Positions 18,372 through 27,469 of a stretch of 64,000 nt of DNA are shown in pieces. Source of the DNA: Ilumatobacter fluminis (lineage in GTDB: Bacteria; Actinomycetota; Acidimicrobiia; Acidimicrobiales; Ilumatobacteraceae). The notes under the pieces were generated by a model. That model saw only the letters and a program-made list of their open reading frames with translations, was not told where the DNA came from and searched no databases. How positions within the stretch are numbered: position 1 is the stretch's first letter; each line of letters opens with the position of its first letter. The translations under genes were made by a program, and so were the position numbers. Location of the stretch: assembly GCF_004364865.1 (NCBI RefSeq), contig NZ_SOAU01000001.1, positions 1-64,000 of the forward strand, written 5' to 3'.

Positions 18372-18417
18372 GGGGTCGGATACGTTTCGTCGGTCCCGAC
18401 GAAACGTATCCGACCCC
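18372..18417. repeat. Family A perfect palindrome
   Basis: Two 22-nt arms, the left containing GGTCGGATACGTTTCGTCGG, are perfect reverse complements with a 2-nt centre. It lies between a plus-strand gene and a convergent minus-strand gene, so it can terminate both. A nearly identical copy is at 23106-23151. Confidence 0.95.
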
Positions 18418-18431
18418 CTTCGACCCGCTGT

Positions 18432-19079
18432 TCAATCGGCGGCGATGCCCGCTTCGTAGCTCTGTTCGAGGTCGTCGCGGATGACCTGTTCCTCGAAGCC
18501 CCACTGGCAGGCGTACATCGTCGCCAGGTCGGGAGCGTCGGCGAACTTGCCCCACTCGTCGGGGTTCCACATGTGCCCGCGGCGGAACGCCTTGGCGCAG
18601 TGACCGTACGCCTCGGCCACCTCGACCACGATCGCCATCTTCGGGGTGCGCAGCTCCTTGGTGAACCCGGCGAGCAGGTCGGCGTCGGTCGTGAGCGCCG
18701 CCGGCCCGTTGATGCGCAACGTCTCGTCTCGTCCCGGAGCCATCAACAACAGGCCGACGTAGGGGTGCTCGACGATGTTGCGGTAGCTGTCGAGCCGGTT
18801 GTTGCCGTTGAGATCGGGGATCGCCACGTGGCGCTCGTCGAGGCGCCGCACGAATCCGGCCGGACCGCCGCGAGGGGAGGCGTCGACCGAACCCTGCCCG
18901 TTCGAGGTGGCGAGCACGAGGAACGGCGAACGGTCGACGAATGCGGCCATGCCGTCGTTCAGATGATCGAGCTCTTTCGTGACCGCGCCGCGACCTGGTT
19001 CGCGGTAGAGCGAGGTCAGCTGCTCGAGTGTGTCGACGCGTGAACCGAGCGAGGCGATGTCCATCGACCCATTCTGCAC
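18432..19079 (-). CDS. Pyridoxamine 5'-phosphate oxidase-like flavoprotein
   Basis: Split-barrel FMN-binding protein (215 aa) of the PNPOx-related, MSMEG_1061-like family; a flavin- or F420-dependent redox role is likely but the substrate is unknown. Typical segments are SPFLVLATSNGQGSVDASPRGGPAGFV, HVAIPDLNGNNRLDSYRNI and LRINGPAAL. A paralogue with the same order of motifs lies at 31697-32317. An internal ATG at 19064 is an alternative start. Confidence 0.8.
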   Translation of the reverse strand: MQNGSMDIASLGSRVDTLEQLTSLYREPGRGAVTKELDHLNDGMAAFVDRSPFLVLATSNGQGSVDASPRGGPAGFVRRLDERHVAIPDLNGNNRLDSYRNIVEHPYVGLLLMAPGRDETLRINGPAALTTDADLLAGFTKELRTPKMAIVVEVAEAYGHCAKAFRRGHMWNPDEWGKFADAPDLATMYACQWGFEEQVIRDDLEQSYEAGIAAD

Positions 19080-19108
19080 GACAGCGGCCGTAGTGTTCCC
19101 ACGGGATC

Positions 19109-20503
19109 ATGGACGTCATCGACCTGTCGACGAGTGGGCTGCCGGTGCTGGCCGATCGCGGCATGGCCGTCCCGCAGTACGACCGGGAGACCCTCGTGCC
19201 CCGCATCGTGCACATCGGTGTCGGTGGCTTCCATCGATCGCATCTGGCGATGTACGTCGATCGTCTCGCGGCAGGTGGTGATGACTGGGCGATCTGTGGA
19301 CTCTGCCTGCTGCCCGGCGATGCGGCGATCGTCGATGCCCTGCGAGCACAGGACCACCTCTACACGCTGACCATGAAGACGGCGGCGGCCCGATCGTCGA
19401 CGGTAATCGGATCGATCGTCGACGTCGTGCACGCCCCGACCGACGACGAGCCGGCCGTCGAGCGGCTCGCTCGTTCCGACACCGCGATCGTGTCGCTCAC
19501 CGTCACCGAAGCCGGATACGACGACACCGATCGGAATCGTCGGACGTTCGATCTGATCGCGGCAGCGATCGAGCGGCGCCTCGATCGCGGGCTCGGCGGT
19601 GTGACGGTCCTGAGCTGCGACAACCTTCCCGGGAACGGCGACGCGGCCCGCCGATGTGTCCTGGCCGCGTGCGATCGGCGATCGCCCGGACTGGCTGCAC
19701 GCGTCGAGGTCTCGTGCACCTTCCCGAACTCGATGGTCGACCGCATCACGCCGGTCACGACCGACGACGATCGGCGTGCGCTCCTCGACGACTTCGGCCT
19801 CCGAGACCGATGGCCGGTCGTCGCCGAACCGTTCTGTCAGTGGGTCGTCGAAGATCGGTTCGCCGCCGGACGACCCGACATCGCGTCGGTCGGTGCGATC
19901 CTCAGCGACGACGTGCACGCCTGGGAGCGCTACAAGCTCCGGTTGCTGAACGCCGCTCACTCGGCGATCGCCTACCTCGCAGCGCTCGTGCCCTACACCT
20001 ACGTCGACGAGGTGCTCGCGGACCCCGACTTCGCGAACTTCTTGGAGCGCCTGTTGCTCGACGAGGCCGTCCCATCGCTCGATCCGATCGACGGCCATCC
20101 GCCCGAGGACTACGTGGCGACGGTGCTCGATCGGTTCGCGAACGCCGGCGTCCGCGACCAGATCGCCCGACTCTGCGTCGACGGGACGGCCAAGATGCCC
20201 CGGTTCCTGTTCCCGATCGTCTCCGACCGTCTCGCCAACGGTGGTTCGGTGGAGCGATGCGCGACGGCGGTCGCCGGCTGGGCCCGGTACCTCGCCGTCG
20301 TCCCCGAGGCCGATCAGGCCCCCGATGCCGCCGCCGACCGCGTGCGGCGGCTCGCGTCGGCGGCGCGAGAGGACCCTGGCGCGTTCGTCGACGAACGCGC
20401 CGGTTTCCCGCCCGACCTCGCGGCGAGCGCCGAGTTCCGCGAGGCGTTCGTCGATGCCTTCCGCCGACTCGATGCCGGTGGCCCACGGGCTGCCATCGGC
20501 TGA
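19109..20503 (+). CDS. Mannitol dehydrogenase-family polyol oxidoreductase
   Basis: Long-chain polyol-specific NAD(P)-dependent dehydrogenase (464 aa) interconverting a polyol and a ketose, such as mannitol/fructose, or fructuronate/mannonate. The nucleotide-binding motif is IVHIGVGGFHRSH, followed by the TEAGY strand, CDNLPGNG and CTFPNSMVDRITP. The catalytic lysine is in KLRLLNAAHS with Asn and His in the usual register. No sugar transporter is adjacent, so the physiological substrate is not defined. Confidence 0.88.
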   Translation: MDVIDLSTSGLPVLADRGMAVPQYDRETLVPRIVHIGVGGFHRSHLAMYVDRLAAGGDDWAICGLCLLPGDAAIVDALRAQDHLYTLTMKTAAARSSTVIGSIVDVVHAPTDDEPAVERLARSDTAIVSLTVTEAGYDDTDRNRRTFDLIAAAIERRLDRGLGGVTVLSCDNLPGNGDAARRCVLAACDRRSPGLAARVEVSCTFPNSMVDRITPVTTDDDRRALLDDFGLRDRWPVVAEPFCQWVVEDRFAAGRPDIASVGAILSDDVHAWERYKLRLLNAAHSAIAYLAALVPYTYVDEVLADPDFANFLERLLLDEAVPSLDPIDGHPPEDYVATVLDRFANAGVRDQIARLCVDGTAKMPRFLFPIVSDRLANGGSVERCATAVAGWARYLAVVPEADQAPDAAADRVRRLASAAREDPGAFVDERAGFPPDLAASAEFREAFVDAFRRLDAGGPRAAIG

Positions 20504-20592
20504 CACGACCCGGCAGGCTCCGACCTGTGCCGGTCGACGGTCGTCGGGACGTGCGCGAGACTGGCCCCGCGATCCGACGAAGGGGGATTCGG

Positions 20593-22170
20593 TTGCAACA
20601 ACTCACAGGTCTCGATGCGGCGTTCCTGTACATGGAGACGCCGACTACCTACGGGCACGTGAACGGTCTGTCGCTCTATCAACGGCCGTCGTCCGACTTC
20701 AAGCCGTACGAGGTGGTCCGCGACCGCTTCGCGGCGATGGTGGGCCACATCGAGCCGCTGCGTCGACGCGTGGCCGAGGTGCCGTTCGGGCTCGACCACC
20801 CCTACTGGTTCGACGACCCCCACTTCGACCTCGACTATCACGTCCGTGAGATCGGCCTCGCCCCACCCGGCAACCGGGAGCAACTCGGCGAGCAAGTGGC
20901 TCGGATCATCGGTCGTCCGATGGATCGCGACCATCCGCTCTGGGAGGTCTACGTCATCGAGGGGCTCGAAGACCCCGACCACTGGGCGCTGCTCACCAAG
21001 TTCCATCACGCCACGATCGACGGCGCCGCCGGTGTGATCATGCTGCGGATGATGACCGAGCTGGCGCCCGACGCCGAGTTCCCGTTCGTCGAGGTGCCGT
21101 GGGAAGGCGAACCGGTTCCGTCCGACAAGGAACTGCTCCAGCACACGATCCAACACATGGTCGCCAACCCGGTGAAGGCGACGCGGCTGTCGCTCAAGGT
21201 GGTGCGCAACCTCGCCGACGCCGCGGGTATCACGTCGCTCAGTGGTGCGGCGTCGCGCGCTCGTGAGGTGATCGCCTCGGCGGCGGGCCGCTCCGAGGAG
21301 TCGGCTCAGCTGAGCGAGCAGCTCCGCAAGGTGTCGATGCCGCTCACCCCGGCACCACCCACACCCTGGAACAAGGCGGTCGGGCCGCACCGCCGATTCG
21401 CGATGCGGTCGGTCTCGCTCGACGACATCAAGGCGCTGAAGAACGCCACGGGCGGCACGGTCAACGACGTGGTCATGGCGATCTGCGCCGGTGCGCTCCG
21501 CGAGTACCTGTTGCGTCACGACGCCCTGCCCGACGAGCCGTTACGGGCGATGGTGCCGGTCTCGGTGCGCACGGGGCTCGAGGAAGACCCGTGGACGAAC
21601 CTCGTGTCGAGCCTCGTCGCCGAGCTCCCCACCGATTGCAACGACCCGCTCGAACGCGTCGCCCGCTGTCGAGATGCGATGCAGGTCGCGAAGCAGCAAC
21701 TCGATCTGGTGCCGGCCGACGCGATCATGCGGGCCACCGACGTCACGTCGCCGATGGTGGCGACCGCTGCGATCCGGCTCCAGGCGCGGCTCGCCGACCG
21801 TTTCAACATGCCGGTCAACGTGGTGGTCTCGAACGTGCCCGGCCCGCGCGAGCCGCTCTACATGGCGGGCGCGAAGCTCGACGGGTACATCCCGGTCTCG
21901 ACGATCAGCAACGGCGTCGGACTCAACATCACCGTCCACTCCTACGAGGACCGCCTCGACTTCGGCCTCGTCGCCGACCGCGACCTCGTGCCCGACCTGT
22001 GGGATCTCGTCGACCTCCACATCGACCAGATCGACGCCCTGTTCGACGCGGCCGGGGTCGAGCGGACCGATCGCTCGGGGAAGCAGAAGAAGGCCGCGGC
22101 CAAGAAGTCGGGGACGAAGAAGAAGGCGGCGCGCAAGAAGCGAGCGGCGCAGAAGCGGGCGGCGTCCTGA
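20593..22170 (+). CDS. Wax ester synthase/diacylglycerol acyltransferase
   Basis: Acyl-CoA:alcohol/diacylglycerol O-acyltransferase (525 aa) making storage wax esters or triacylglycerol. The catalytic motif HHxxxDG is FHHATIDGAAG (His138, His139, Asp143). The second conserved region NDVVMAICAGALREYL and the ending PGPREPLYMAGAKL are present. I start at TTG 20593, which begins LQQLTGLDAAFLY and has AGGGGGA just upstream. The last ~30 residues are a Lys/Ala-rich tail (blocks such as KKAAAKK), unusual for the family and possibly a membrane or lipid-droplet binder. Confidence 0.93.
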   Translation: MQQLTGLDAAFLYMETPTTYGHVNGLSLYQRPSSDFKPYEVVRDRFAAMVGHIEPLRRRVAEVPFGLDHPYWFDDPHFDLDYHVREIGLAPPGNREQLGEQVARIIGRPMDRDHPLWEVYVIEGLEDPDHWALLTKFHHATIDGAAGVIMLRMMTELAPDAEFPFVEVPWEGEPVPSDKELLQHTIQHMVANPVKATRLSLKVVRNLADAAGITSLSGAASRAREVIASAAGRSEESAQLSEQLRKVSMPLTPAPPTPWNKAVGPHRRFAMRSVSLDDIKALKNATGGTVNDVVMAICAGALREYLLRHDALPDEPLRAMVPVSVRTGLEEDPWTNLVSSLVAELPTDCNDPLERVARCRDAMQVAKQQLDLVPADAIMRATDVTSPMVATAAIRLQARLADRFNMPVNVVVSNVPGPREPLYMAGAKLDGYIPVSTISNGVGLNITVHSYEDRLDFGLVADRDLVPDLWDLVDLHIDQIDALFDAAGVERTDRSGKQKKAAAKKSGTKKKAARKKRAAQKRAAS

Positions 22171-22183
22171 AGCCGTCGACCCA

Positions 22184-22235
22184 CGTTCATGTCGCGCTGA
22201 GGTCCACCTCCACGGAACTGAACGCGACGTGAACG
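22184..22235. terminator. Bidirectional hairpin between WS/DGAT and rhodanese
   Basis: CGTTCATGTCGCG (22184-22196) pairs with CGCGACGTGAACG (22223-22235) with one G-U pair; the loop contains a smaller GAGGT-CC-ACCTC stem. It lies in the 69-nt gap between two convergent genes. Confidence 0.65.
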
Positions 22236-22239
22236 AGCG

Positions 22240-23061
22240 TCAGGCGTCGCCGGTGGCGACGGGGCGATCGGGGTCGGCTGACCACTCGCTCCACGAGCCC
22301 GGGTACAGACGGGCCTGATCCACACCGACGAGCGACAGCACGAGCAGATCGTGGCAGGCGGTGACGCCCGACCCGCAGTACACGATCGGTGACTGACCGA
22401 CGCCGGCGAACCGTTGCGCCAGCTCGGGGAGCGGCAGGTGGGTGCCGTCGGGGCCGAGATTGGCGCCGTGGAAGATGTTGGTCGCCCCGGGAACGTGGCC
22501 GGCACGGGCGTCGATCGGTTCGTGGTCGCCACGGAAGCGCTCCGGTGCGCGGGCGTCGATCACCGTGCCACCGAACTCGACCGATTGCGCGACGGCCTCC
22601 GCGTCGACCGTGCCGGTCCAGTCGGGACGTGGCGGGAACTCGACCGGGTCGACTACCGGGACCTCGTCGGTGAGCGGGAACCCGGCCGCCGTCCAGGCGG
22701 CGATGCCGCCGTCGAGCACCGACGCCTGGGAGTGGCCGATCGAGCGAAGCATCCACCAGAGGCGAGCGGCAATCGCACCGCCCGCACTGTCGTATGCGAC
22801 GACGTGGGTCGCCGGATCGATGCCGAGCCGGCCGAGCAGCTCGGTGAACTCGTCGACCGACGGCAACGGGTGGCGACCGCCGCCCTCGCCGCCCGCCAAC
22901 TCGGTGTGGAGGTCGACGAACCGCGCGTCCGGAATGTGCCCCTCGTCGTACACGCGTCGGCCCTGGTCGTGATCGGCGAGGTAGAAGCGCACGTCGCAGA
23001 CGACGACCGGCGCGTCGCCGTCGACCAGAGTGCGGAGATCGGTTGCCGAGACCAGCGTCAT
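22240..23061 (-). CDS. Two-domain rhodanese sulfurtransferase
   Basis: Thiosulfate or 3-mercaptopyruvate sulfurtransferase of 273 aa with two rhodanese domains. The N-terminal domain (VVVCDVRFYL, VYDEGHIPDARFVDL) is non-catalytic; the C-terminal domain (VIDARAPERFRG, RAGHVPGATNIF) carries the active-site loop YCGSGVTACHD. The CGSGVTA loop is closer to mercaptopyruvate than thiosulfate enzymes. ATG 23061 has TACGGT 6 nt upstream on the minus strand. Confidence 0.9.
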   Translation of the reverse strand: MTLVSATDLRTLVDGDAPVVVCDVRFYLADHDQGRRVYDEGHIPDARFVDLHTELAGGEGGGRHPLPSVDEFTELLGRLGIDPATHVVAYDSAGGAIAARLWWMLRSIGHSQASVLDGGIAAWTAAGFPLTDEVPVVDPVEFPPRPDWTGTVDAEAVAQSVEFGGTVIDARAPERFRGDHEPIDARAGHVPGATNIFHGANLGPDGTHLPLPELAQRFAGVGQSPIVYCGSGVTACHDLLVLSLVGVDQARLYPGSWSEWSADPDRPVATGDA

Positions 23062-23105
23062 GAGCCGACCGTACCGCGCGCCACGAGCGAGATCGACGGG
23101 AACCA

Positions 23106-23151
23106 GGGGTCGGATACGTTTCGTCGGTCCGGACGAAACGTATCCGACCCC
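23106..23151. repeat. Family A perfect palindrome
   Basis: Same 46-nt palindrome as 18372-18417, differing in one central base. Here it lies between two divergently oriented genes, 45 nt upstream of the rhodanese start, so it is not simply a terminator. Confidence 0.95.
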
Positions 23152-23226
23152 CTTCGTCGGCCGAGGATCTCTGCGCGGTGACCTCGTGCCCTGGCACATC
23201 GACGACGAGTCCGTCACCATGGAGTC

Positions 23227-23391
23227 ATGACGAACCAGACACCCGAGCGCCGCTGGGTCGACGGTGACGAACCGGTGGTGCCCGAACCGCACGAAGAATT
23301 GCCCGACCATCTCGATCTGCCGCTCGAGGTACCGGAGGCCGACGCCCTCGAGCAGGAACTCGAGGTGCCGATCGACGACGAAGACGACTGA
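23227..23391 (+). CDS. Small acidic conserved protein
   Basis: A 54-aa protein, strongly acidic, ending EVPIDDEDD. The middle, LDLPLEVPEADALEQELEVP, resembles short acidic proteins common in actinobacteria that share a VPEADALEQ core; their function is unknown. No membrane segment or Cys. The ATG is preceded by a purine run (GGAG at 23221-23224, close to the ATG). The next gene ends only 6 nt downstream on the opposite strand. Confidence 0.65.
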   Translation: MTNQTPERRWVDGDEPVVPEPHEELPDHLDLPLEVPEADALEQELEVPIDDEDD

Positions 23392-23397
23392 GCCGCG

Positions 23398-24126
23398 TCA
23401 GTCGGGGAGGGCGATGATCGCCTCGTGTTCGACCGAGGCGATCGGTCGCCCGCGTAACCCGATCCGGATGTCGACGACGGCGCGTTCGCCGTGTCGCTCG
23501 AACCGGTCGATGACGTTGGCGGTGACGTCGACGGTGTCACCGCGACGAGCCACGCCATGGTGTCGGATGACGCTGCGCGTGTGGATCCACGATCCGCGGA
23601 CCAGATCGGTCGAGAAGATCCGGTTGGCGATCGCCGGCCACACCGCCGGGTGGACGAGCTCGCTGCCTTCGTACAGCGCAAGGTCGTCACCGGCGCGGGA
23701 GCCGTAGTCGGGACCGAACTCGCCGTCGAGGACGAACTGGCGGGTGTCGAGCGCCTCGCCGGCGCGGATGTCGGTCGCGGCACCCGAGTCGCGCCATGCT
23801 TCGATCAGGGCACGTGGGTTCTGCTCCTCGGCCGGGTCGACGGCGGTGACGGTGTAGGTGTCGTCGTCGTTCGGCCGCGGGACGAGGTCGATGGTGCGCT
23901 GCGCGAAGACGGGTGCGCGGAACCGCACCGAAGCGCCGCCGCGAGCGACCCAGTCGATCCCCCACGCGGCGACGAGCGGATGCGTGAGGTAGGCGTAGGT
24001 GGTGACCCCGGCGACCAGCGCCGACGGGAACCCGGCCTCGCGGGCACCCTCGTCGGTGTGGATCCGGTTGCCCGCATGCTCGGGCAGGTTCTGCGCCAAC
24101 ACCGCCCACGACTTCGGCTCCGTCAT
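23398..24126 (-). CDS. MaoC-like acyl dehydratase (hot-dog fold)
   Basis: Soluble protein of 242 aa that looks like a double hot-dog enoyl-CoA/acyl dehydratase-type protein. The N-terminal half has NRIHTDEGAREAGFPSALVAGVTTYAYL, the MaoC-type hydratase region, and the C-terminal half has a second beta-rich segment with HHGVARRGDTVDVTANVID. I use ATG 24126 because TACGGT is 7 nt upstream on the minus strand; a GTG 9 nt earlier is possible. Substrate unknown. Confidence 0.65.
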   Translation of the reverse strand: MTEPKSWAVLAQNLPEHAGNRIHTDEGAREAGFPSALVAGVTTYAYLTHPLVAAWGIDWVARGGASVRFRAPVFAQRTIDLVPRPNDDDTYTVTAVDPAEEQNPRALIEAWRDSGAATDIRAGEALDTRQFVLDGEFGPDYGSRAGDDLALYEGSELVHPAVWPAIANRIFSTDLVRGSWIHTRSVIRHHGVARRGDTVDVTANVIDRFERHGERAVVDIRIGLRGRPIASVEHEAIIALPD

Positions 24127-24223
24127 GTCGCCCACCGTACGGCACGCCCTGGGTCCGCTCCGGGTCAGGTGTCAGCGGTGACGCCAGGGTCCGGGCGGGT
24201 GGGCTCGGCTACCCTCCGGCGGG

Positions 24224-24772
24224 ATGGGCGATCGACGGCCGAGCGTGGTGCTGACGGGCTTCATGGGCACCGGCAAGACCACCGTCGGACGCGTCCTCGC
24301 CGAACGGCTCGGCTACGAGTTCGTCGACACCGACGCGATCATCGTCGACCGTCACGGCCCGATCACCGAGATCTTCGCCGAGCACGGCGAAAACCACTTC
24401 CGGACGCTCGAACGCGAGGTCGCCGCGGAACTCGCCGAGCGTGACGGCCTCGTCGTCTCCACGGGCGGCCGCATGCTCGTCGACCCGGTCAACGCCGACG
24501 TGTTCGAGCGCCACCACGTCGTCGTTGCCCTCACGGCGACCCCCGACACGATCTTCCTGCGCGTCGGTGGCGACCGTGCCGCCGAGTCCCGCCCGATGTT
24601 CGCCGGGACCGACGTCCGCTCCCGAATCGCCGAACTGCTCGCCGAACGGTCCGCCGCCTACGCCCGCTTCCATCAGGTCGCCACCGACGACCGTTGGCCG
24701 AACCAGATTGCCGACGAGATCGTGGCGCTCGTCGACCACGTGACGGCCGACGACACACGCCGCCCCACCTGA
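24224..24772 (+). CDS. aroK: Shikimate kinase
   Basis: Phosphorylates shikimate at the 3-OH with ATP in aromatic amino acid synthesis. P-loop GFMGTGKTTVGR (residues 12-23), the DTDAIIVDRHG shikimate-binding segment, a TGGR motif in VSTGGRMLVDP (canonical GGG) and the lid region with RPMF. At 182 aa it is standard size. No other aro gene is adjacent, unlike the usual aroB/aroC linkage. The acidic DTD and context could also fit a shikimate-kinase-like paralogue, hence slightly reduced confidence. Confidence 0.8.
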   Translation: MGDRRPSVVLTGFMGTGKTTVGRVLAERLGYEFVDTDAIIVDRHGPITEIFAEHGENHFRTLEREVAAELAERDGLVVSTGGRMLVDPVNADVFERHHVVVALTATPDTIFLRVGGDRAAESRPMFAGTDVRSRIAELLAERSAAYARFHQVATDDRWPNQIADEIVALVDHVTADDTRRPT

Positions 24773-24909
24773 GCGCTCGCAACTGCTGCGCTGGTCGACC
24801 CGGCGCCGTCGCGCAACGAGTGCATTGCGGACGCACGTCGTCGCACGCTCGTCGAGCGTGCTGACGTTATTCGGCGCGAAGCCGACCGGGCGTGTGCTGA
24901 GATGATGAA

Positions 24910-27366
24910 ATGGGAGACACTCGTACCCGTCACCGGATGGCGTCGCTCGTCGCCTCAGCACTCGCCCTGGGCGCCACGGTCGCCGTGCTCGCGGCGCCGA
25001 CCCCAGCCGACGCCGCCGCTGACGATGGGAACATCGTCGCAGTGCCGCCGGCCCGTTTGCTCGAGACTCGCACGAACCAGGCGTCACCGACGGTCGACGG
25101 CAAGTTCGATCGGTACGGGCGCGTTCCCGCCGGTGGAATCGTGCCGCTCGACGTCGCCGGCCGCGGCGGAGTCGACCCCGACGCGAGCGCTGCCTACCTG
25201 AACGTGACCGCCGTGAACCCCGGCGCCGACGGCCACCTGACCGTCTACCCGTGTACCGAGCAGGTCCCTGAATCGTCGAACGTCAACTACGTGCCGGGCG
25301 GCGCGGTGGCGAACAGTGTCGTCGCGAAGCTGTCGGCGTCGGGCAAGGTGTGCATCTTCAGTCATGCCGCCGTCGACATCGTCGTCGACGTGTCCGGCTA
25401 CGTGCCCGCCGGAGCGGCGCCGATCCCGGTCGAGCCGGCCCGCCTGGTCGAGACCCGCAAGGTCGCCGATCGCGTCACCGTCGATCATCAGTACGAGGGG
25501 ATCGGCCGCGTCGCCGGCGGCACGAGCGTCAAGTTCAAGGTGTGGGATCGCGGCCAAGAGGGAGACGAGGTTCCGACGACGGCCGAGGCCGTGTTCTTGA
25601 ACGTGACCGCGATTCGGCCGGGCGGTCCCGGGCACTTCACCGTGTACCCGTGCACCGACTCGGTCCCCGAGGTGTCGAATCTGAACTACGTGACCAACCA
25701 GACGGTCCCGAACTCGGTGCTCGCGACCGTCTCCGATGACGGGCACGTGTGCATCTACACCCACGCCGACGCCGACCTGATCGCCGACGTGAACGCCTAT
25801 CTCCCGGCGGGCGGAAACCGGACGGCGATCGAACCGGCACGATGCGCCGACACGCGGCCGCCCGAGCAAGGTGGGCGGACGTTCGACGGGCTGTTCCTCG
25901 GTGCCGGCCGCCAGGCGGCCGGTTCGGTGTATGCCGTCACGATCGCCGGGCGATGCGGGATTCCCGATGCCGCAGTCGCTGCGTACATCAACGTGACAGC
26001 GGTGAATCCGTCCGGGAACGGGCACCTGACCGTGTGGCCGTGCGACGAGCCGCAGCCCGGGTCGAGCAATGTGAACTATGTCGCGGGAACGGCGCGTCCC
26101 AACGCGGCGCTGTCGAAGATCAGCCTCGACGGCAACGGGCAGATCTGCATCTTCACCCTCGCCGAGACGCACCTGATCGTCGACGTGAACGGCTACGTGC
26201 CGCCGCCGTCGCCGGGGTTCACCCAGGTGGCCCACAGCGGCAACATCGGGTGCGGCGTCGACAGCGACGGTGGCGTGATCTGCTGGGGGCACAACCTGTA
26301 CGAGGCGTTGCCGGGCTTCACCGCGCTGCGCGACAACAGCACGCAGGAGCAGCCGAGCGTGTACCCGTATCGGGTTCCCAACCTGTCGAACGTCATCGAG
26401 GTGTCGCTCTACGGCTACCGCGGCTGCGCCCTCCTCGAAGACGCCACGGCGGTGTGTTGGGGCCAGGGCACCAACGGCGAGCGCGGCGACGGGAAGCCGT
26501 TCTCCGGTGACGACGGCGTCATGGCGGGCCCGAATCCGGTCGTCGGGACGTCGGGCAGCGGCAAGCTCGACAACCTGACCAAGATCGTCACCGGTGCCCG
26601 CCACAGCTGCGCCCTCGACTCGACCGGCACGGCCTACTGCTGGGGGCGTGCGGCGTACGACGCCCTCGGTACGGGCGGGACGACGACGACGAGCACCCCC
26701 GCCCCCGTGACGGTCATTCCGCCTGGACGCACCGTCGACGACATCGCTGTCAGCAATGACTCGACGTGCGCACTGCTCGACGACGAGTCGGTCCTCTGCT
26801 GGGGGTTCGCCGCCGACGGGATCTACAGCTTCCTCGGCGACGGCGACGGCGACAACGGTGGTGTCGTGATGACCGACGCTGCAGCGACGAGCCCGCTCGC
26901 CGGAGTCGACTCGATCGATGGGCGTGCCTCCGGATTCTGCGCCGTGCGGACGAACGGCACGGTCTGGTGCTGGGGCTCCAACTTCTACGGACAGCTCGGC
27001 GACGGGACGACCGCCGAGCGGAGTCACGCCGTGCAGGTGAAGAACGTGAGCGGCGCCGTGCAGGTGAGCGGTGGGCAGAAGAACAACTGCGCCGTGACCG
27101 ACGCGGGTGCATCGATCTGCTGGGGCGCTTATCGCGGGTTCGGGCCGGACAACCCCGACTCCGATGCGCCGCTGTGGTGGACTGCTCCCCTGTCGGGCGA
27201 TGCCGTGAGCGTCGACGCGACCAGCGACGGGACTGCCTGCTGGCTGCTCGACGACGGCTTTGCGATGTGCGCCGGCGGCAACTTCAACTACCGGCTCGGC
27301 TTCCCGACCGACAGCGGCGCCGGCCAGCGCAACCCAGGATTCGTCCAGAGCTGGCTCGCCGACTGA
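24910..27366 (+). CDS. Secreted protein: three beta-domain repeats plus RCC1 repeats
   Basis: Large exported protein (818 aa) with a signal peptide ending near residue 35 (PADAAA). Three homologous repeats of about 130 residues follow; each opens with (P)ARLLETR or a variant, contains YLNVTAVNP and ends in a VDVNGYVPAG-type strand. From about residue 440 to the end are RCC1-like repeats marked by CAL-x(n)-VxCWG units (ICWGHN, VCWGQG, YCWGR, LCWGF, WCWGSN, ICWGAY), suggesting a disulfide-containing beta-propeller. Probably cell-surface adhesion or binding; no enzyme motif seen. Confidence 0.85.
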   Translation: MGDTRTRHRMASLVASALALGATVAVLAAPTPADAAADDGNIVAVPPARLLETRTNQASPTVDGKFDRYGRVPAGGIVPLDVAGRGGVDPDASAAYLNVTAVNPGADGHLTVYPCTEQVPESSNVNYVPGGAVANSVVAKLSASGKVCIFSHAAVDIVVDVSGYVPAGAAPIPVEPARLVETRKVADRVTVDHQYEGIGRVAGGTSVKFKVWDRGQEGDEVPTTAEAVFLNVTAIRPGGPGHFTVYPCTDSVPEVSNLNYVTNQTVPNSVLATVSDDGHVCIYTHADADLIADVNAYLPAGGNRTAIEPARCADTRPPEQGGRTFDGLFLGAGRQAAGSVYAVTIAGRCGIPDAAVAAYINVTAVNPSGNGHLTVWPCDEPQPGSSNVNYVAGTARPNAALSKISLDGNGQICIFTLAETHLIVDVNGYVPPPSPGFTQVAHSGNIGCGVDSDGGVICWGHNLYEALPGFTALRDNSTQEQPSVYPYRVPNLSNVIEVSLYGYRGCALLEDATAVCWGQGTNGERGDGKPFSGDDGVMAGPNPVVGTSGSGKLDNLTKIVTGARHSCALDSTGTAYCWGRAAYDALGTGGTTTTSTPAPVTVIPPGRTVDDIAVSNDSTCALLDDESVLCWGFAADGIYSFLGDGDGDNGGVVMTDAAATSPLAGVDSIDGRASGFCAVRTNGTVWCWGSNFYGQLGDGTTAERSHAVQVKNVSGAVQVSGGQKNNCAVTDAGASICWGAYRGFGPDNPDSDAPLWWTAPLSGDAVSVDATSDGTACWLLDDGFAMCAGGNFNYRLGFPTDSGAGQRNPGFVQSWLAD

Positions 27367-27469
27367 CGGCCCACAGCGCCAGCGGCAACGGCTGCGGCAG
27401 TTCACCGACCGAGCGAAGCGTTCGGAGATCGGTCACAACCTCCTGGTCGGGGGCGACTAGACCAGGGGG

